Below, in pieces: positions 33,550-42,419 of a stretch of DNA of 64,000 bases (its first letter is position 1; every line of letters starts with the position of its first letter). The notes under the pieces were generated by a model, which was not told where the DNA came from, ran no database searches, and was given only the letters and a program-made list of their open reading frames with translations. The stretch comes from CAYSRM01 sp964475205 (GTDB lineage: Bacteria; Verrucomicrobiota; Kiritimatiellia; UBA8416; CAYSRM01), in assembly GCA_964475205.1 (NCBI GenBank), contig CAYYVQ010000003.1:37394-101393 (forward strand), given 5' to 3'. A program made the translations under genes and the position numbers.

Positions 33550-33610
33550 GTTTGTGGGGAGGAAGAACGATTAGGGGGATGTTTGTTGTCGGTAGTCCGT
33601 AGTCTGTTGC
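33550..33610. repeat. Dispersed intergenic repeat between top6B and top6A
   Basis: GTTTGTGGGGAGGAAGAAC plus GATTA (33550-33573) matches 5435-5458 with one mismatch; GTAGTCCGTAGTCTGTTG (about 33592-33609) belongs to the CTGTAGTCTG family at 5508-5534 and 20783-20802. The same two motifs in the same order therefore occur at two distant sites. Confidence 0.6.
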
Positions 33611-33668
33611 CGAGGGTGGACAGGAAGGGCGGGAAAGAAGAGAAAAGGTAGAGAAAGTCGGGGATTAA

Positions 33669-34892
33669 ATGGCGGGTTCAAAGCAGAAAAAGACGAAAGC
33701 TGACAAAGGCGCACGTAAAAAGACTACGAAGAAGAAGGCCACGAGAAAGGCGGGAAAGAAGACGGTGCCTGCTAAGAAAGAGGCCGGCGCCGGCCTTGCC
33801 ACCAGGAAACAGGCCGGGGCAAAGATAATAAGTCTCGGAAGCAGGATATATGACGACATAGTGAAGCGGAAGAAACCCAGGATGAGTTTTCCTGTCCGGT
33901 CACTGTCGAACGTCAAGTATGATCTCAAGCGCGGACATTTTGAGATCAAGGGGCGGAAATCAACCCGGACTCTTACTTACAATACTGTCAAGACATTCGC
34001 TCAATCGATGAGGCTGATGGCTACAACCAAGAGGGATCTGCTGGACAGGGATGATATAGCCGGGAAGCGCGAGATCTATTACAACAGCAAGGGGTGGGGC
34101 GATTGCCGGTTTGAGCAGCAGCATGAGAGCGACAGTCTGCTCGACGACATAGAGGCGCTGCTGGAAGTAAACAGGGAACAGCTTGGTTACATACCTGAAG
34201 AGCGCGGCGGCGATGTTGCCGGGCCGCTTGTAGTGATAGACCGCAATCCTGCGACAGGTGAAGAAGTCAGGATTGACTGTTCACGCCTTGGAACCGGCGC
34301 GTGGAGCATTCCCTCAAGGGTGGAGCGCCTCAAGTTTGAAACCAGGGCCAGGCTTGTTATTGTGATAGAAACCGCTTCGCTTTTTCAGCGATTGGTGCAT
34401 CACAGGTTTTATGAGGACGCCAATTGCCTTCTTATTTCGATGAGCGGCGTTCCAACCAGGGCTTGCAGAAGGTTTGTGCGTCGTCTTGCGGACGATCAGA
34501 AAATGGAAGTCATAGCCTTCACTGACGGCGATCCTTATGGGTACTGCAATATTTACAGGACATTGAAGGTTGGTTCCGGCCAGGCGGCCCACATAAACCG
34601 TTTTTTCTGTGTGCCCCAGGTTAAATTTCTTGGTGTTACGCCCTGGGATATAGTTGACTATAACCTTGAAGACGCGACCCATCCGCTTGAAGATGTCGAT
34701 ATAAAGCGGGCAAAGGACGCTTTGAAGAACGATCCGTTTATCGCCCATCACAAGCCTTGGCAGAATGCGTTGAACCAGATGCTTAAAATGGGAGTGCGCA
34801 TTGAACAGCAGGCTTTCGCAAAACACGGGCTTAATTTTGTCCTTGAGACCTATCTGCCGGAGAAGCTTAAGAAAAAAGATTTTCTGCCATAG
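33669..34892 (+). CDS. top6A: DNA topoisomerase VI subunit A (Spo11-like), with basic N-terminal tail
   Basis: A 407-residue Spo11/Top6A protein. The winged-helix 5Y-CAP domain carries KREIYYNSKGWGD with the catalytic Tyr at the second position of the pair (Tyr138). The Toprim domain shows VIVIETASLFQRL (Glu) and AFTDGDPYGY (DxD), plus GVPTRACRRFVRRL, all needed for Mg-dependent DNA cleavage and rejoining. The first 50 residues are unusual: a Lys/Ala/Thr-rich low-complexity stretch (KKTTKKKATRKAGKKTVPAKK at 18-38) that looks like a histone H1-type DNA-binding tail; archaeal enzymes start much nearer the core. It partners the upstream top6B. The gene ends 10 bp from convergent apgM. Confidence 0.93.
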   Translation: MAGSKQKKTKADKGARKKTTKKKATRKAGKKTVPAKKEAGAGLATRKQAGAKIISLGSRIYDDIVKRKKPRMSFPVRSLSNVKYDLKRGHFEIKGRKSTRTLTYNTVKTFAQSMRLMATTKRDLLDRDDIAGKREIYYNSKGWGDCRFEQQHESDSLLDDIEALLEVNREQLGYIPEERGGDVAGPLVVIDRNPATGEEVRIDCSRLGTGAWSIPSRVERLKFETRARLVIVIETASLFQRLVHHRFYEDANCLLISMSGVPTRACRRFVRRLADDQKMEVIAFTDGDPYGYCNIYRTLKVGSGQAAHINRFFCVPQVKFLGVTPWDIVDYNLEDATHPLEDVDIKRAKDALKNDPFIAHHKPWQNALNQMLKMGVRIEQQAFAKHGLNFVLETYLPEKLKKKDFLP

Positions 34893-34902
34893 CCCGGCCT
34901 GT

Positions 34903-36108
34903 TTATGCGCCGAATTTTTCCAGCCGCAGGGCGTTCGCCAGGGCCAGCGGCAGAAGGTTTTCAGCCGGGAAATTCGGACCGAGCCCTCCTGTTATGCAAG
35001 ACCTTTCCCCAAAGGACGAGACATTGTCCGGGCGGCACACCGCAGAGTGCAGCAGGGCCGGCACCGGTTGCCAGCCGTGGCTCTTAAGTACGCTTGGTGT
35101 AGAGTGGTCTCCAGTGACTACAACTACATCTGGATTAAGATCCAGTAGTGCCGGGATCTGTTTGTCGACTTGTTCCACAACGCTTACTTTACGGTCAAAG
35201 TCCCCGTCTTCGCCGGAGCTGTCGGTTGGTTTGACATGCAGGAAGAAGAAATCGTAATCGTTCCAGCAGTTCTTAAGTGTTTCAAATTCGTCTTCGATTT
35301 CCCCGCCGGTGTCCACCACCTCCATGCCTACGAGTTTAGCTACTCCCCTGTACATGGGATAGGCCGCTATGGCGCCGGCTTTAAGGCCAAAAGCTGTGTC
35401 AAATGTGGGCCAGTCGGGTCTTTCGGCGAACCCGCGCATAAGGGCCATATTGGCGGGATGTTTGTCTTTCAATACTTTCCCGGCCTGTTCCAGGAACTGG
35501 TTGACGAGTTCGGCTGTGTGTTCGGCTTGTTTTGTTTTAGCTATTGCTTTAAGGGGTGGTTTCCCGGTTTCCTGGGGATCAGTATCCTCGATGCTGCCGC
35601 ACAGATTCTTTCCTCGGAACACCAGGAGGAACCTGTGTTCCTTGACTGTTTCAACAAATATTTCTACGCCCGGGATTCTTATGTTTCTGAGGAGTGAGAC
35701 CAGCGCCCTGTTTGTATCGTTACTGATCCGTCCCGCCCGCCGGTCCGTAACTTTGCCGTTTTCGTCGATTGTGCAGAAATTCCCGCGCGCGGCAACATCG
35801 CCATGACGGAGGTCAAAGCCTATGCCAAGAGCTGCAAGGACGCCTCGTCCTACCTGGTATTTGACCGGGTTGTAACCGAACAAGGCAAGATGTCCAGGTC
35901 CGCTGCCCGGAGTAATTCCGGCCCCGACTGGTTCGTGGAGTCCACAGATTGATCTGGATGCAAGTTCGTCGAGATTCGGAGTGGCGGCAGATTCCAGCTC
36001 GGTGGGCCCGCCAAGTTCTTTCGGAGCCCCTCCAATTCCATCCATGACAAGTAAAACTATTTTGCTCTGGTTCTTTCTTTTAAGTTTCTGAATTATTTCA
36101 AGATCCAT
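34903..36108 (-). CDS. apgM: 2,3-bisphosphoglycerate-independent phosphoglycerate mutase, archaeal type
   Basis: A 401-residue enzyme of the alkaline-phosphatase superfamily. VLLVMDGIGG (first metal Asp), ELESAATPNLDELA, GITPGSGPGHLALFGYNP (Ser nucleophile), FFLHVKPTDSSGEDGDFDRKV and VVVTGDHSTPSVLKSHGWQPVP (second metal site) define the aPGAM family, distinct from the longer bacterial GpmI. It interconverts 3- and 2-phosphoglycerate. The frame stays open 39 codons upstream, but the ATG at 36108 has GGGAG 7 bp before it and fits the family start. It is convergent with top6A, 10 bp apart. The 585 bp upstream contain no other gene, only the palindromic element at 36339-36536. Confidence 0.92.
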   Translation of the reverse strand: MDLEIIQKLKRKNQSKIVLLVMDGIGGAPKELGGPTELESAATPNLDELASRSICGLHEPVGAGITPGSGPGHLALFGYNPVKYQVGRGVLAALGIGFDLRHGDVAARGNFCTIDENGKVTDRRAGRISNDTNRALVSLLRNIRIPGVEIFVETVKEHRFLLVFRGKNLCGSIEDTDPQETGKPPLKAIAKTKQAEHTAELVNQFLEQAGKVLKDKHPANMALMRGFAERPDWPTFDTAFGLKAGAIAAYPMYRGVAKLVGMEVVDTGGEIEDEFETLKNCWNDYDFFFLHVKPTDSSGEDGDFDRKVSVVEQVDKQIPALLDLNPDVVVVTGDHSTPSVLKSHGWQPVPALLHSAVCRPDNVSSFGERSCITGGLGPNFPAENLLPLALANALRLEKFGA

Positions 36109-36338
36109 AATTTGTCTCCCGGAGTCTGGTTTTATAATATGATCTGCAAGATTTACAGGTCGCGTTTTGGGTGTCAAGCTGGAAGTGGGTTTGTTTTGTG
36201 AATTGAAGGCAGTCGCCGCTATCATGCTTGCTGAGACAAGGGCGGTATTCTGATGAGGCTAAAATGGCTGTTATGGAGGCGGGCATTAAGAATTGGTCGA
36301 AGTTTTTTTAATGTTTTTTTAATTCCTGGTTTTTTTAT

Positions 36339-36536
36339 CAGCAATTCTCATTATGGCCTCTTTCCGCCAAAACCTATTTGTATAACGATGTGCGTAGTAG
36401 CGCGGGCTTCACCGAAGCCCAGCGCTGTTGGGGCCTCGGCTTCGGTGAAGCCGGGCCTACTCGCGCGTGGCTGCAATATCGTGCCGGAACTCTGGCCACG
36501 CCAAACGTGGCAAAATGGCCATAATGAGAATTGCTG
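36339..36536. repeat. Palindromic element with 20-bp inverted repeat ends
   Basis: The 20-bp arms (core AGCAATTCTCATTATGGCC at 36340-36358 and GGCCATAATGAGAATTGCT at 36517-36535, plus one more C/G pair outside) are perfect inverted repeats. Inside, GGCTTCACCGAAGCC (36405-36419) and its reverse complement GGCTTCGGTGAAGCC (36438-36452) each fold alone or pair with each other, and GCCACG-CCAAA-CGTGGC adds another hairpin near 36495. Flanks on both sides are T-rich. No ORF is credible. It lies between the divergent apgM and the PQQ-propeller gene. Confidence 0.75.
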
Positions 36537-36693
36537 TTTTTTTTCTTGACCTTCATATATGCGGGTTGCATACTGCTCAATTCTTGGATTCATTGTGATT
36601 CACGGTGCAGATTGCTTCTCAAGCCTTAGACGAATCAATCCTGATTATCGGTATTGTCGAATCACCTTAGAACAGACAATAGAATAAATTGAG

Positions 36694-39600
36694 ATGAATC
36701 AATCGAAATTAATAATGTTTCTATGGCTGGCGTTTTTTTCCGGCGCTGGCCTTTGCCTTGCTCAGGAAGCAGACAAATCGCAGGCTTCGGCCGTTGAGCA
36801 GCGGTACAAAGACTATGAGCCCGACTTTCTGGATAAGCGGCTGTACGAAGGCCGGCGGGGTCCGGATTCCGAAGTTATGAAGATTTCCACAGAGGAATCT
36901 TTTTTAACGTTGAACCTGTTGCCGGAGTCGGATCGCGCATATGCGCTGATTAAGGCTGCCAGGGAGCGCGAAGCCCAGGGCCAGTACGCCGAGGCATTGG
37001 AAATATATCAGCAGGTCATCGACAGGTATCCGGGCGAGCTTTATCGCGTGAGCCAGTATGGTGTCTTTGTGCCGGTCACGCAGTATTCGCAGCTACGGAT
37101 GCTTGGGTTTCCGAAAAATAGCCTGGAGCAGTATCGAACTAAATATGATGCGCGCGCCCGTGATACGTTTGAATTGGCCCGGCGGAATAATTCACTTGAG
37201 GGGCTGGCGCATGTGCGTGACTTGATGCTGGCAACCTCATACGGGGCGCGGGCGATACTGGCGCTTGGCGATTCTGCGCTGGATCAAGGCCACTGGCTGG
37301 AGGCGCTTGAGTATTATCGCATGGTGCGGGAGCATTTTCCTGATTCAGATGCGCGTACGCCTGAATTGCGGCTTAAGATAGCTTATTGTGTGCGGATGCT
37401 TGGTGATAAGCCAGACAACAAGGTCGCGGTCGATAGCGAAAGCAAGAGTCAACTGAAACCGGAGATATTGAAGGCATTCGAGGAGGAACTGGCTGCAGCT
37501 AAACCCTCGGTTTCCAAACATTTCTCTCAGCAAAGCTGTCCTCCTAATCTGACGGCCAATGACTATCATCTGATGCCTCCCACTGACGATCCGATGGGCT
37601 TGAAAGCGCCGGAATGGCGGGCGTCGCTGCCTTATACAAGGCGTGATTTCTACGTCTATTCCAACCCGGTGATTACACGTGACAGCGTGATCTATCGGCA
37701 CAAAAATATTGTATACAGCCGTTCACTTCTCAACGGAGAGCTGCGTTGGCGCAACGATATGGGCGGACGGGTCAGGTGGCAGAATCCCCCTGAGCGTAAA
37801 TACACGCACGAGGACGTGCTGGTACAGGACGGGCTGGTATTCACTTCGATACATCAATCGGGTCCAACCCTGGTGGCGCTCGATGAGATTTCCGGTCAAA
37901 TGCGCTGGGCCTACGGGCCTATGGCGGCGACATCGCAGGATGAGGCCAACATGCGGTTTGAGGCTGCGCCTGCGGGCGGGCCTATGACCGTGTTTGCCGG
38001 TTACATACAGGACAATATCGAGGGGGATACGCATACTGACACCGAATACGGGGTGATAGCCTTCGATAGCGTTACCGGACGTATTCGATGGAAAAAACGT
38101 TTAAGTCGATTGCGCCCCGGACTGTTTGAGTCAGGCTCAATACGTCGGCGTAACCGGATTCTGAGCTTTGCTTCACCTCCTCTATACAACGAGGGAACAC
38201 TCTATTACACTACAAATGCGGGCGCTATTGCCGCACTCGATGCCTTGTCAGGTCGCATTAAATGGATCATGCGCTATCCGTACTATGCGTATAACCGGGA
38301 TCATGCGGTTCACGACGCAACCCGGAAGTTCGGAGAGGGCGGCGGGTCGATCAAGGGCGCGTATATTTACCCGCACCGCCCGATGTTCTGGTATGGTCAG
38401 CGCCCGTTGCTGGTTGATGAAGACCTGTACGTGCTGCCTGTAGATTCAAAGTTCATGTTCAAGCTTGACCGCCGCACCGGCAAAGTCCGGTGGACATCCC
38501 CAAAGAGATCGGGCGCCACTCATTTCCTCGGGCCGCTGCCTTCCGGCGAGCTGGTCATGGCCAGCAGCGGGCGTTCGGGACGAACTGGCGAGAAGGGTCC
38601 GATGGTTCTGCTCGATCCTGAGACCGGCAAGGTAAAAGAACATCTTGAAGACCCGGTTGCGCGTGAATCAAAAAATACGCTTAACATTCGCTATGACCGC
38701 ACCCCAACGCGTTATCCGGTGTATATTCGATGCCTGAACCATAGAAGCATGAATTATCAGATTCAGTGTCGCCCGTTTCTGAGTAAAACCGGACAGCTCA
38801 TTGTGGGAGGTGTAGCTCACTGGGGCTATCCGTATTGGGATCACGCCGTCAACATGGCGGCATATAATTTATTCAAGGAGGATCGTCCGTTAACCGACAG
38901 GCGCCACTATTATGGCCCTGCTTTGCTGGCAGCGACCGAAAAAACCATCAATGAAAGCGTCAAATGGTTGAAACAAATGCAGGAACAGCCCGAGAACAGG
39001 AGGGGAGAAAATGAGAAAAAGGAAATCGAGCTGTTGAAGGAGATTATCAAGGAAGAGCCTGCCGAGAACGAACATCCGCAATTTCTTCCCTTTGCGCGAA
39101 TGACCTTCAAGCGTTTCGGCACACAGTTTGAATTGAGGTTCGGCCCCCGTAAGGTTGAAATGGTGTATGATGAAGATGTAGTAAAGCAGAATCTTTCGGG
39201 AAGGCGCGACGCAAGCGGTCTGTTTGCATTGGCAGAGGTGGCCATAGGAGAAGGCCGCATATCAGAGGCGGCCAAGCTGATGCAGGAGTGCCTGGCAGCA
39301 TTGCCGTCCGAAGATGAAGACTTTCGTACCTTGGTTAAGCAGCAACTTTACCGGGCGCACAGGATTCTGGCGCGCAGCAGCATTCGTGCGGCCGATTCAG
39401 GTCGGGAAACAGAGCATTGCCTGGGTATGACCCGAACGGTTACCAGTATGGACGGCGAGTTGGAGACGCGTTTTGCGATCTCTGACGCCTATAAGAGGAA
39501 AGGCGACTTGCGCAATGCCGCGCTCCAATTGCAGTCAGTCGTTTCGACATATGGCCATTACGGCTATCCTGTCTCTTCGATTAGTGGAGCGGATCGCGCC

Positions 39601-41436
39601 AGGCTTTCCAAGGCATCTGCATCCATTCTGGATCGGACTAAAGCATACGTAAGCGATATTCCGCATTCACCTGCGCTGAAAAATGCGGCGGACCTGGTAA
39701 AAGGAGGTATGCCGCTGTATTACGGTGCGCTTTCACCGCTGGAGAAGGATCTGACAGTGAGGGCAGGAGGATGGGCTGCTCGACAGTTAAATCGTCTTCG
39801 AATGGATTCCGATTCGTTTGCGGCTGATTTCGAAACCATGGCTGAGGAGGCACTGGAGGAGGTGAATGGAGAGGAAAAGATTCTCCGCATGCAGGAATAT
39901 CCCGGAACGGAAGCTGCCCAAAAAGCGTTAAATTCGATGCTGGATGAAACAGATAGCAGTATGAATGAGTCCGGTTCGAGTTTGAGCAAAATAGCAGCAA
40001 CCCGGAAGCGACTCTGGAGACTGGCGGATATAGCTCGAATTGCCGGATTGACTTTGCCCGAAAACTATGCCGCGCGGCTGCTGGCGCCCCCGGCGACCGT
40101 ACCGGCGGAAATTGCTTTTCCGGTTAAGGAAAAAGAGGCCGATTTTGAAGAGGAGCGCACACCTGCATGGCTGTTGCTGGAGCGCAAAGGTCAAAGGAAA
40201 ATTGAGCCTGATCTGCTGTTTCTCGGCGGACGCGTTCGAACGCGATTCGACAACAAGTTCCTGCTCTATTCAGTGGAGTCTGGAACGGGCGAGACACGCT
40301 GGAAGGCAACTGAAAAGCGCGGCGAGACCTGGTTCGACGAGATTCGGCTTGAAAGAAAGGGCAATGAACCCGGATTTTTTGAGGCGTATGTCTACGATGA
40401 CATAGTTGTTGTGCACGGCCAGTTTGATGTGCTGGCTTTCAACCTGTCGGACGGGAAGCTGAAATGGCGCTATCGAGTGCCTTTTAATTTTGAAATCAGG
40501 CACTCACTGATGAGCGGGGATCTGCTGTTGCTGGCGGGTCAGACCGAAACGGTTGCGCTATATCTTGGCACGGATGATCCGCGAGGGGAAGTGGCCTGGC
40601 AGGAACGCGAGGAAGGCGATCTCTATGGCGCGCCATACCTGAGCGGAAATCTGCTTATCGGTGTGCGCAGTATGCCGTTTAATCTTACGGTTCGCTATCG
40701 GTCCACCGGCAGGCTGATTGGACGTCTTAACTTAACTGATCTATCGATGCACCGTGAACACCCGCTGCTGAAAAAGGGAACTGAAGCGTTGCCTATTGCG
40801 CATGACCGAGACCGGCTTGTTGTCACGGACGGATTCTATTATATTATGCTGGACGCGCGCTCAATGCGCGTTTTATGGAAACGGCTCATAGACAATAACG
40901 ACATGGACAGGGAGCCTTCACTGCGCTTTGAGCTTGAAGGCGATTACCTGGCAGTGCTTAAGAAGGATTATGACGTTGATGCCATCTATATGCTGTCAAG
41001 TGAGACCGGAGAAGTCCTTTGGCACACTGATCCCAAGGATCGGAAGACACCCAAACCTATCCACTCGATGCGGATACGCGACGGCAAGTTGTACGGCATT
41101 CGACCGCATGCCGGCCAGGGTTTTTACCTCGTTGGTCTGGACTGCAAAACGGGCAAGAATCTTTTTGATCCCAGTGAACAGGACGGCTATAAGGGGCGGC
41201 CTGATGTTGAACTTCGACATTCACTTTATGGTACTACCGGACTGGTACAGATACGCGACAGGCAGGATTTTGAGTTGAAAGCGTTCGATCTGAGCAACGG
41301 CTATCTGATGCATACCCTTAAACTCAAGGCGTCGGGTAATTTCGGCGAGCATGGATCCGCCTCTGGCGTGGCCCATAACGGATGCATGGCATTGCATGGC
41401 GGCGACAAGCTGATTATAGCAGCCCCTGAAAAATAA
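36694..41436 (+). CDS. Giant secreted PQQ-type beta-propeller protein, first gene of the envelope locus
   Basis: A 1580-residue protein with a Sec signal (MNQSKLIMFLWLAFFSGAGLCLAQ, cleavage after LAQ or nearby). Residues about 85-235 are TPR-like (AREREAQGQYAEALEIYQQVIDRYP; ALGDSALDQGHWLEALEYYRMVREHFP). Two groups of PQQ-like blades follow: about 345-650 (LLNGELRWRND, ISGQMRWAYG, VTGRIRWKKR, LSGRIKWIMRYP, RTGKVRWTSP) and about 1190-1570 (SGTGETRWKAT, LSDGKLKWRYR, ETGEVLWHTD), separated by a helical TPR-like stretch. Each blade has the trp-docking G-x-x-x-W. No PQQ-dehydrogenase catalytic residues or haem motif were recognised, so a structural or scaffold role outside the inner membrane is likelier. 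It is 66 bp ahead of the lipoprotein pair. Confidence 0.8.
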   Translation: MNQSKLIMFLWLAFFSGAGLCLAQEADKSQASAVEQRYKDYEPDFLDKRLYEGRRGPDSEVMKISTEESFLTLNLLPESDRAYALIKAAREREAQGQYAEALEIYQQVIDRYPGELYRVSQYGVFVPVTQYSQLRMLGFPKNSLEQYRTKYDARARDTFELARRNNSLEGLAHVRDLMLATSYGARAILALGDSALDQGHWLEALEYYRMVREHFPDSDARTPELRLKIAYCVRMLGDKPDNKVAVDSESKSQLKPEILKAFEEELAAAKPSVSKHFSQQSCPPNLTANDYHLMPPTDDPMGLKAPEWRASLPYTRRDFYVYSNPVITRDSVIYRHKNIVYSRSLLNGELRWRNDMGGRVRWQNPPERKYTHEDVLVQDGLVFTSIHQSGPTLVALDEISGQMRWAYGPMAATSQDEANMRFEAAPAGGPMTVFAGYIQDNIEGDTHTDTEYGVIAFDSVTGRIRWKKRLSRLRPGLFESGSIRRRNRILSFASPPLYNEGTLYYTTNAGAIAALDALSGRIKWIMRYPYYAYNRDHAVHDATRKFGEGGGSIKGAYIYPHRPMFWYGQRPLLVDEDLYVLPVDSKFMFKLDRRTGKVRWTSPKRSGATHFLGPLPSGELVMASSGRSGRTGEKGPMVLLDPETGKVKEHLEDPVARESKNTLNIRYDRTPTRYPVYIRCLNHRSMNYQIQCRPFLSKTGQLIVGGVAHWGYPYWDHAVNMAAYNLFKEDRPLTDRRHYYGPALLAATEKTINESVKWLKQMQEQPENRRGENEKKEIELLKEIIKEEPAENEHPQFLPFARMTFKRFGTQFELRFGPRKVEMVYDEDVVKQNLSGRRDASGLFALAEVAIGEGRISEAAKLMQECLAALPSEDEDFRTLVKQQLYRAHRILARSSIRAADSGRETEHCLGMTRTVTSMDGELETRFAISDAYKRKGDLRNAALQLQSVVSTYGHYGYPVSSISGADRARLSKASASILDRTKAYVSDIPHSPALKNAADLVKGGMPLYYGALSPLEKDLTVRAGGWAARQLNRLRMDSDSFAADFETMAEEALEEVNGEEKILRMQEYPGTEAAQKALNSMLDETDSSMNESGSSLSKIAATRKRLWRLADIARIAGLTLPENYAARLLAPPATVPAEIAFPVKEKEADFEEERTPAWLLLERKGQRKIEPDLLFLGGRVRTRFDNKFLLYSVESGTGETRWKATEKRGETWFDEIRLERKGNEPGFFEAYVYDDIVVVHGQFDVLAFNLSDGKLKWRYRVPFNFEIRHSLMSGDLLLLAGQTETVALYLGTDDPRGEVAWQEREEGDLYGAPYLSGNLLIGVRSMPFNLTVRYRSTGRLIGRLNLTDLSMHREHPLLKKGTEALPIAHDRDRLVVTDGFYYIMLDARSMRVLWKRLIDNNDMDREPSLRFELEGDYLAVLKKDYDVDAIYMLSSETGEVLWHTDPKDRKTPKPIHSMRIRDGKLYGIRPHAGQGFYLVGLDCKTGKNLFDPSEQDGYKGRPDVELRHSLYGTTGLVQIRDRQDFELKAFDLSNGYLMHTLKLKASGNFGEHGSASGVAHNGCMALHGGDKLIIAAPEK

Positions 41437-41502
41437 CGTACAGTGACCAAGATGTCTGGACGGTGTGTCCTATGGAAAGCGAATAAAGAATAAAAAAGCG
41501 CA

Positions 41503-42414
41503 ATGAGAGTAATGGACTATAAAAGACGAGTAGACGGAATAATGGTTATGGCCGTATCGCTTTTCGGAATAACCGGATGCCTGCAGTTGGAACTGGCTAT
41601 CGATATGCATGATGACGGAAGCGCTGAGATGACTGAGCGACTGCGGTTCTCGAAGGCATTGCTTGATCTTGATGATGGATCGGATTTGGCCCGTTATCTC
41701 GGGCGCGCAGGCGCGCAGGCGCGCATGAAAAGTATGGGCGAGGGATTGGCCCTCAAAAGCCATGAAGAGAAAAAATATCCCGACGGCAGCCGGGAGAGCC
41801 TGGTAGTCTATAATATCGGAGATATTGAGGATTTACGCCTGCCAAACCCCTTCGTGCAACAGAGACCGCCTGCGCCCATGATTCGTTTTCGTTTTATTCC
41901 CGTGTATAAACGTGTGCATAGCTACCAGAGGGTCGGAGACATCCATATACATTTGGCGACTGTCGGTTCGAAGGAAGACAAGGAGATTGAAAATCCAATT
42001 CCTGCCGACACGCCGTTGGATCTGCAGTTGTATCGTGATCTGCGTCCCATTTTCGCTGATATAATGAAGGGCTTCGAAGTCAAGGCAACATTGACGATTC
42101 CCGATCAGCCTGGCGGTCGTGGCAGGCAGGCAGGAGACCGAACGATGACTTTGCTGCATTTCAACGACAAACACATGGACCGGTACTCCGAACCGTTTCT
42201 GCAAAACGAGGAGGCCATGCTTTCCGTTCTTCAGTTTAAAATGGGAGACGAGACTATCACAAGCCATACTGCAAACTTTTACCGCAACCGGCAGCTTCCC
42301 GTACACCGCGGCAGGAAACCTTATGGATCGACCAGATTTATCATTCGTCCGACCTCACATCTTTATGAGAAATACTATGCGGGTCGTCCCAGGTCGGAAG
42401 GAGGGGACAAGTAG
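41503..42414 (+). CDS. Lipoprotein, first of a tandem paralogous pair
   Basis: A 303-residue protein. The hydrophobic stretch IMVMAVSLFGITGC ends in a lipobox, so it should be lipid-modified after cleavage. The mature part is unrecognised; conserved blocks shared with the next gene are CLQLxLAxxMHxxxxAxxTERLRFSKALLDLD, PDGSRESxxVYxIxxIEDLRLPNPF, ETPLDLQLYRDL and LLHFNDKHMDRYxEPFLQNEEAML. Family not identified. The start is uncertain (ATGs at 41503, 41512 and 41542 are in frame, none with a strong ribosome-binding site). It sits between the propeller gene and its paralogue and should face the periplasm. Confidence 0.75.
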   Translation: MRVMDYKRRVDGIMVMAVSLFGITGCLQLELAIDMHDDGSAEMTERLRFSKALLDLDDGSDLARYLGRAGAQARMKSMGEGLALKSHEEKKYPDGSRESLVVYNIGDIEDLRLPNPFVQQRPPAPMIRFRFIPVYKRVHSYQRVGDIHIHLATVGSKEDKEIENPIPADTPLDLQLYRDLRPIFADIMKGFEVKATLTIPDQPGGRGRQAGDRTMTLLHFNDKHMDRYSEPFLQNEEAMLSVLQFKMGDETITSHTANFYRNRQLPVHRGRKPYGSTRFIIRPTSHLYEKYYAGRPRSEGGDK

Positions 42415-42419
42415 ATTTG

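Noticed and set aside
34903..36108. Archaeal-type phosphoglycerate mutase next to Topo VI taken as evidence of a block transferred from archaea
   Set aside because: aPGAM occurs in many bacteria, the genes are convergent rather than in one operon, and no compositional break is obvious by eye; phylogeny would be needed.
36109..36225. N-terminal extension of the apgM reading frame
   Set aside because: A good Shine-Dalgarno precedes the ATG at 36108 and the extra 39 residues do not resemble any aPGAM N-terminus.
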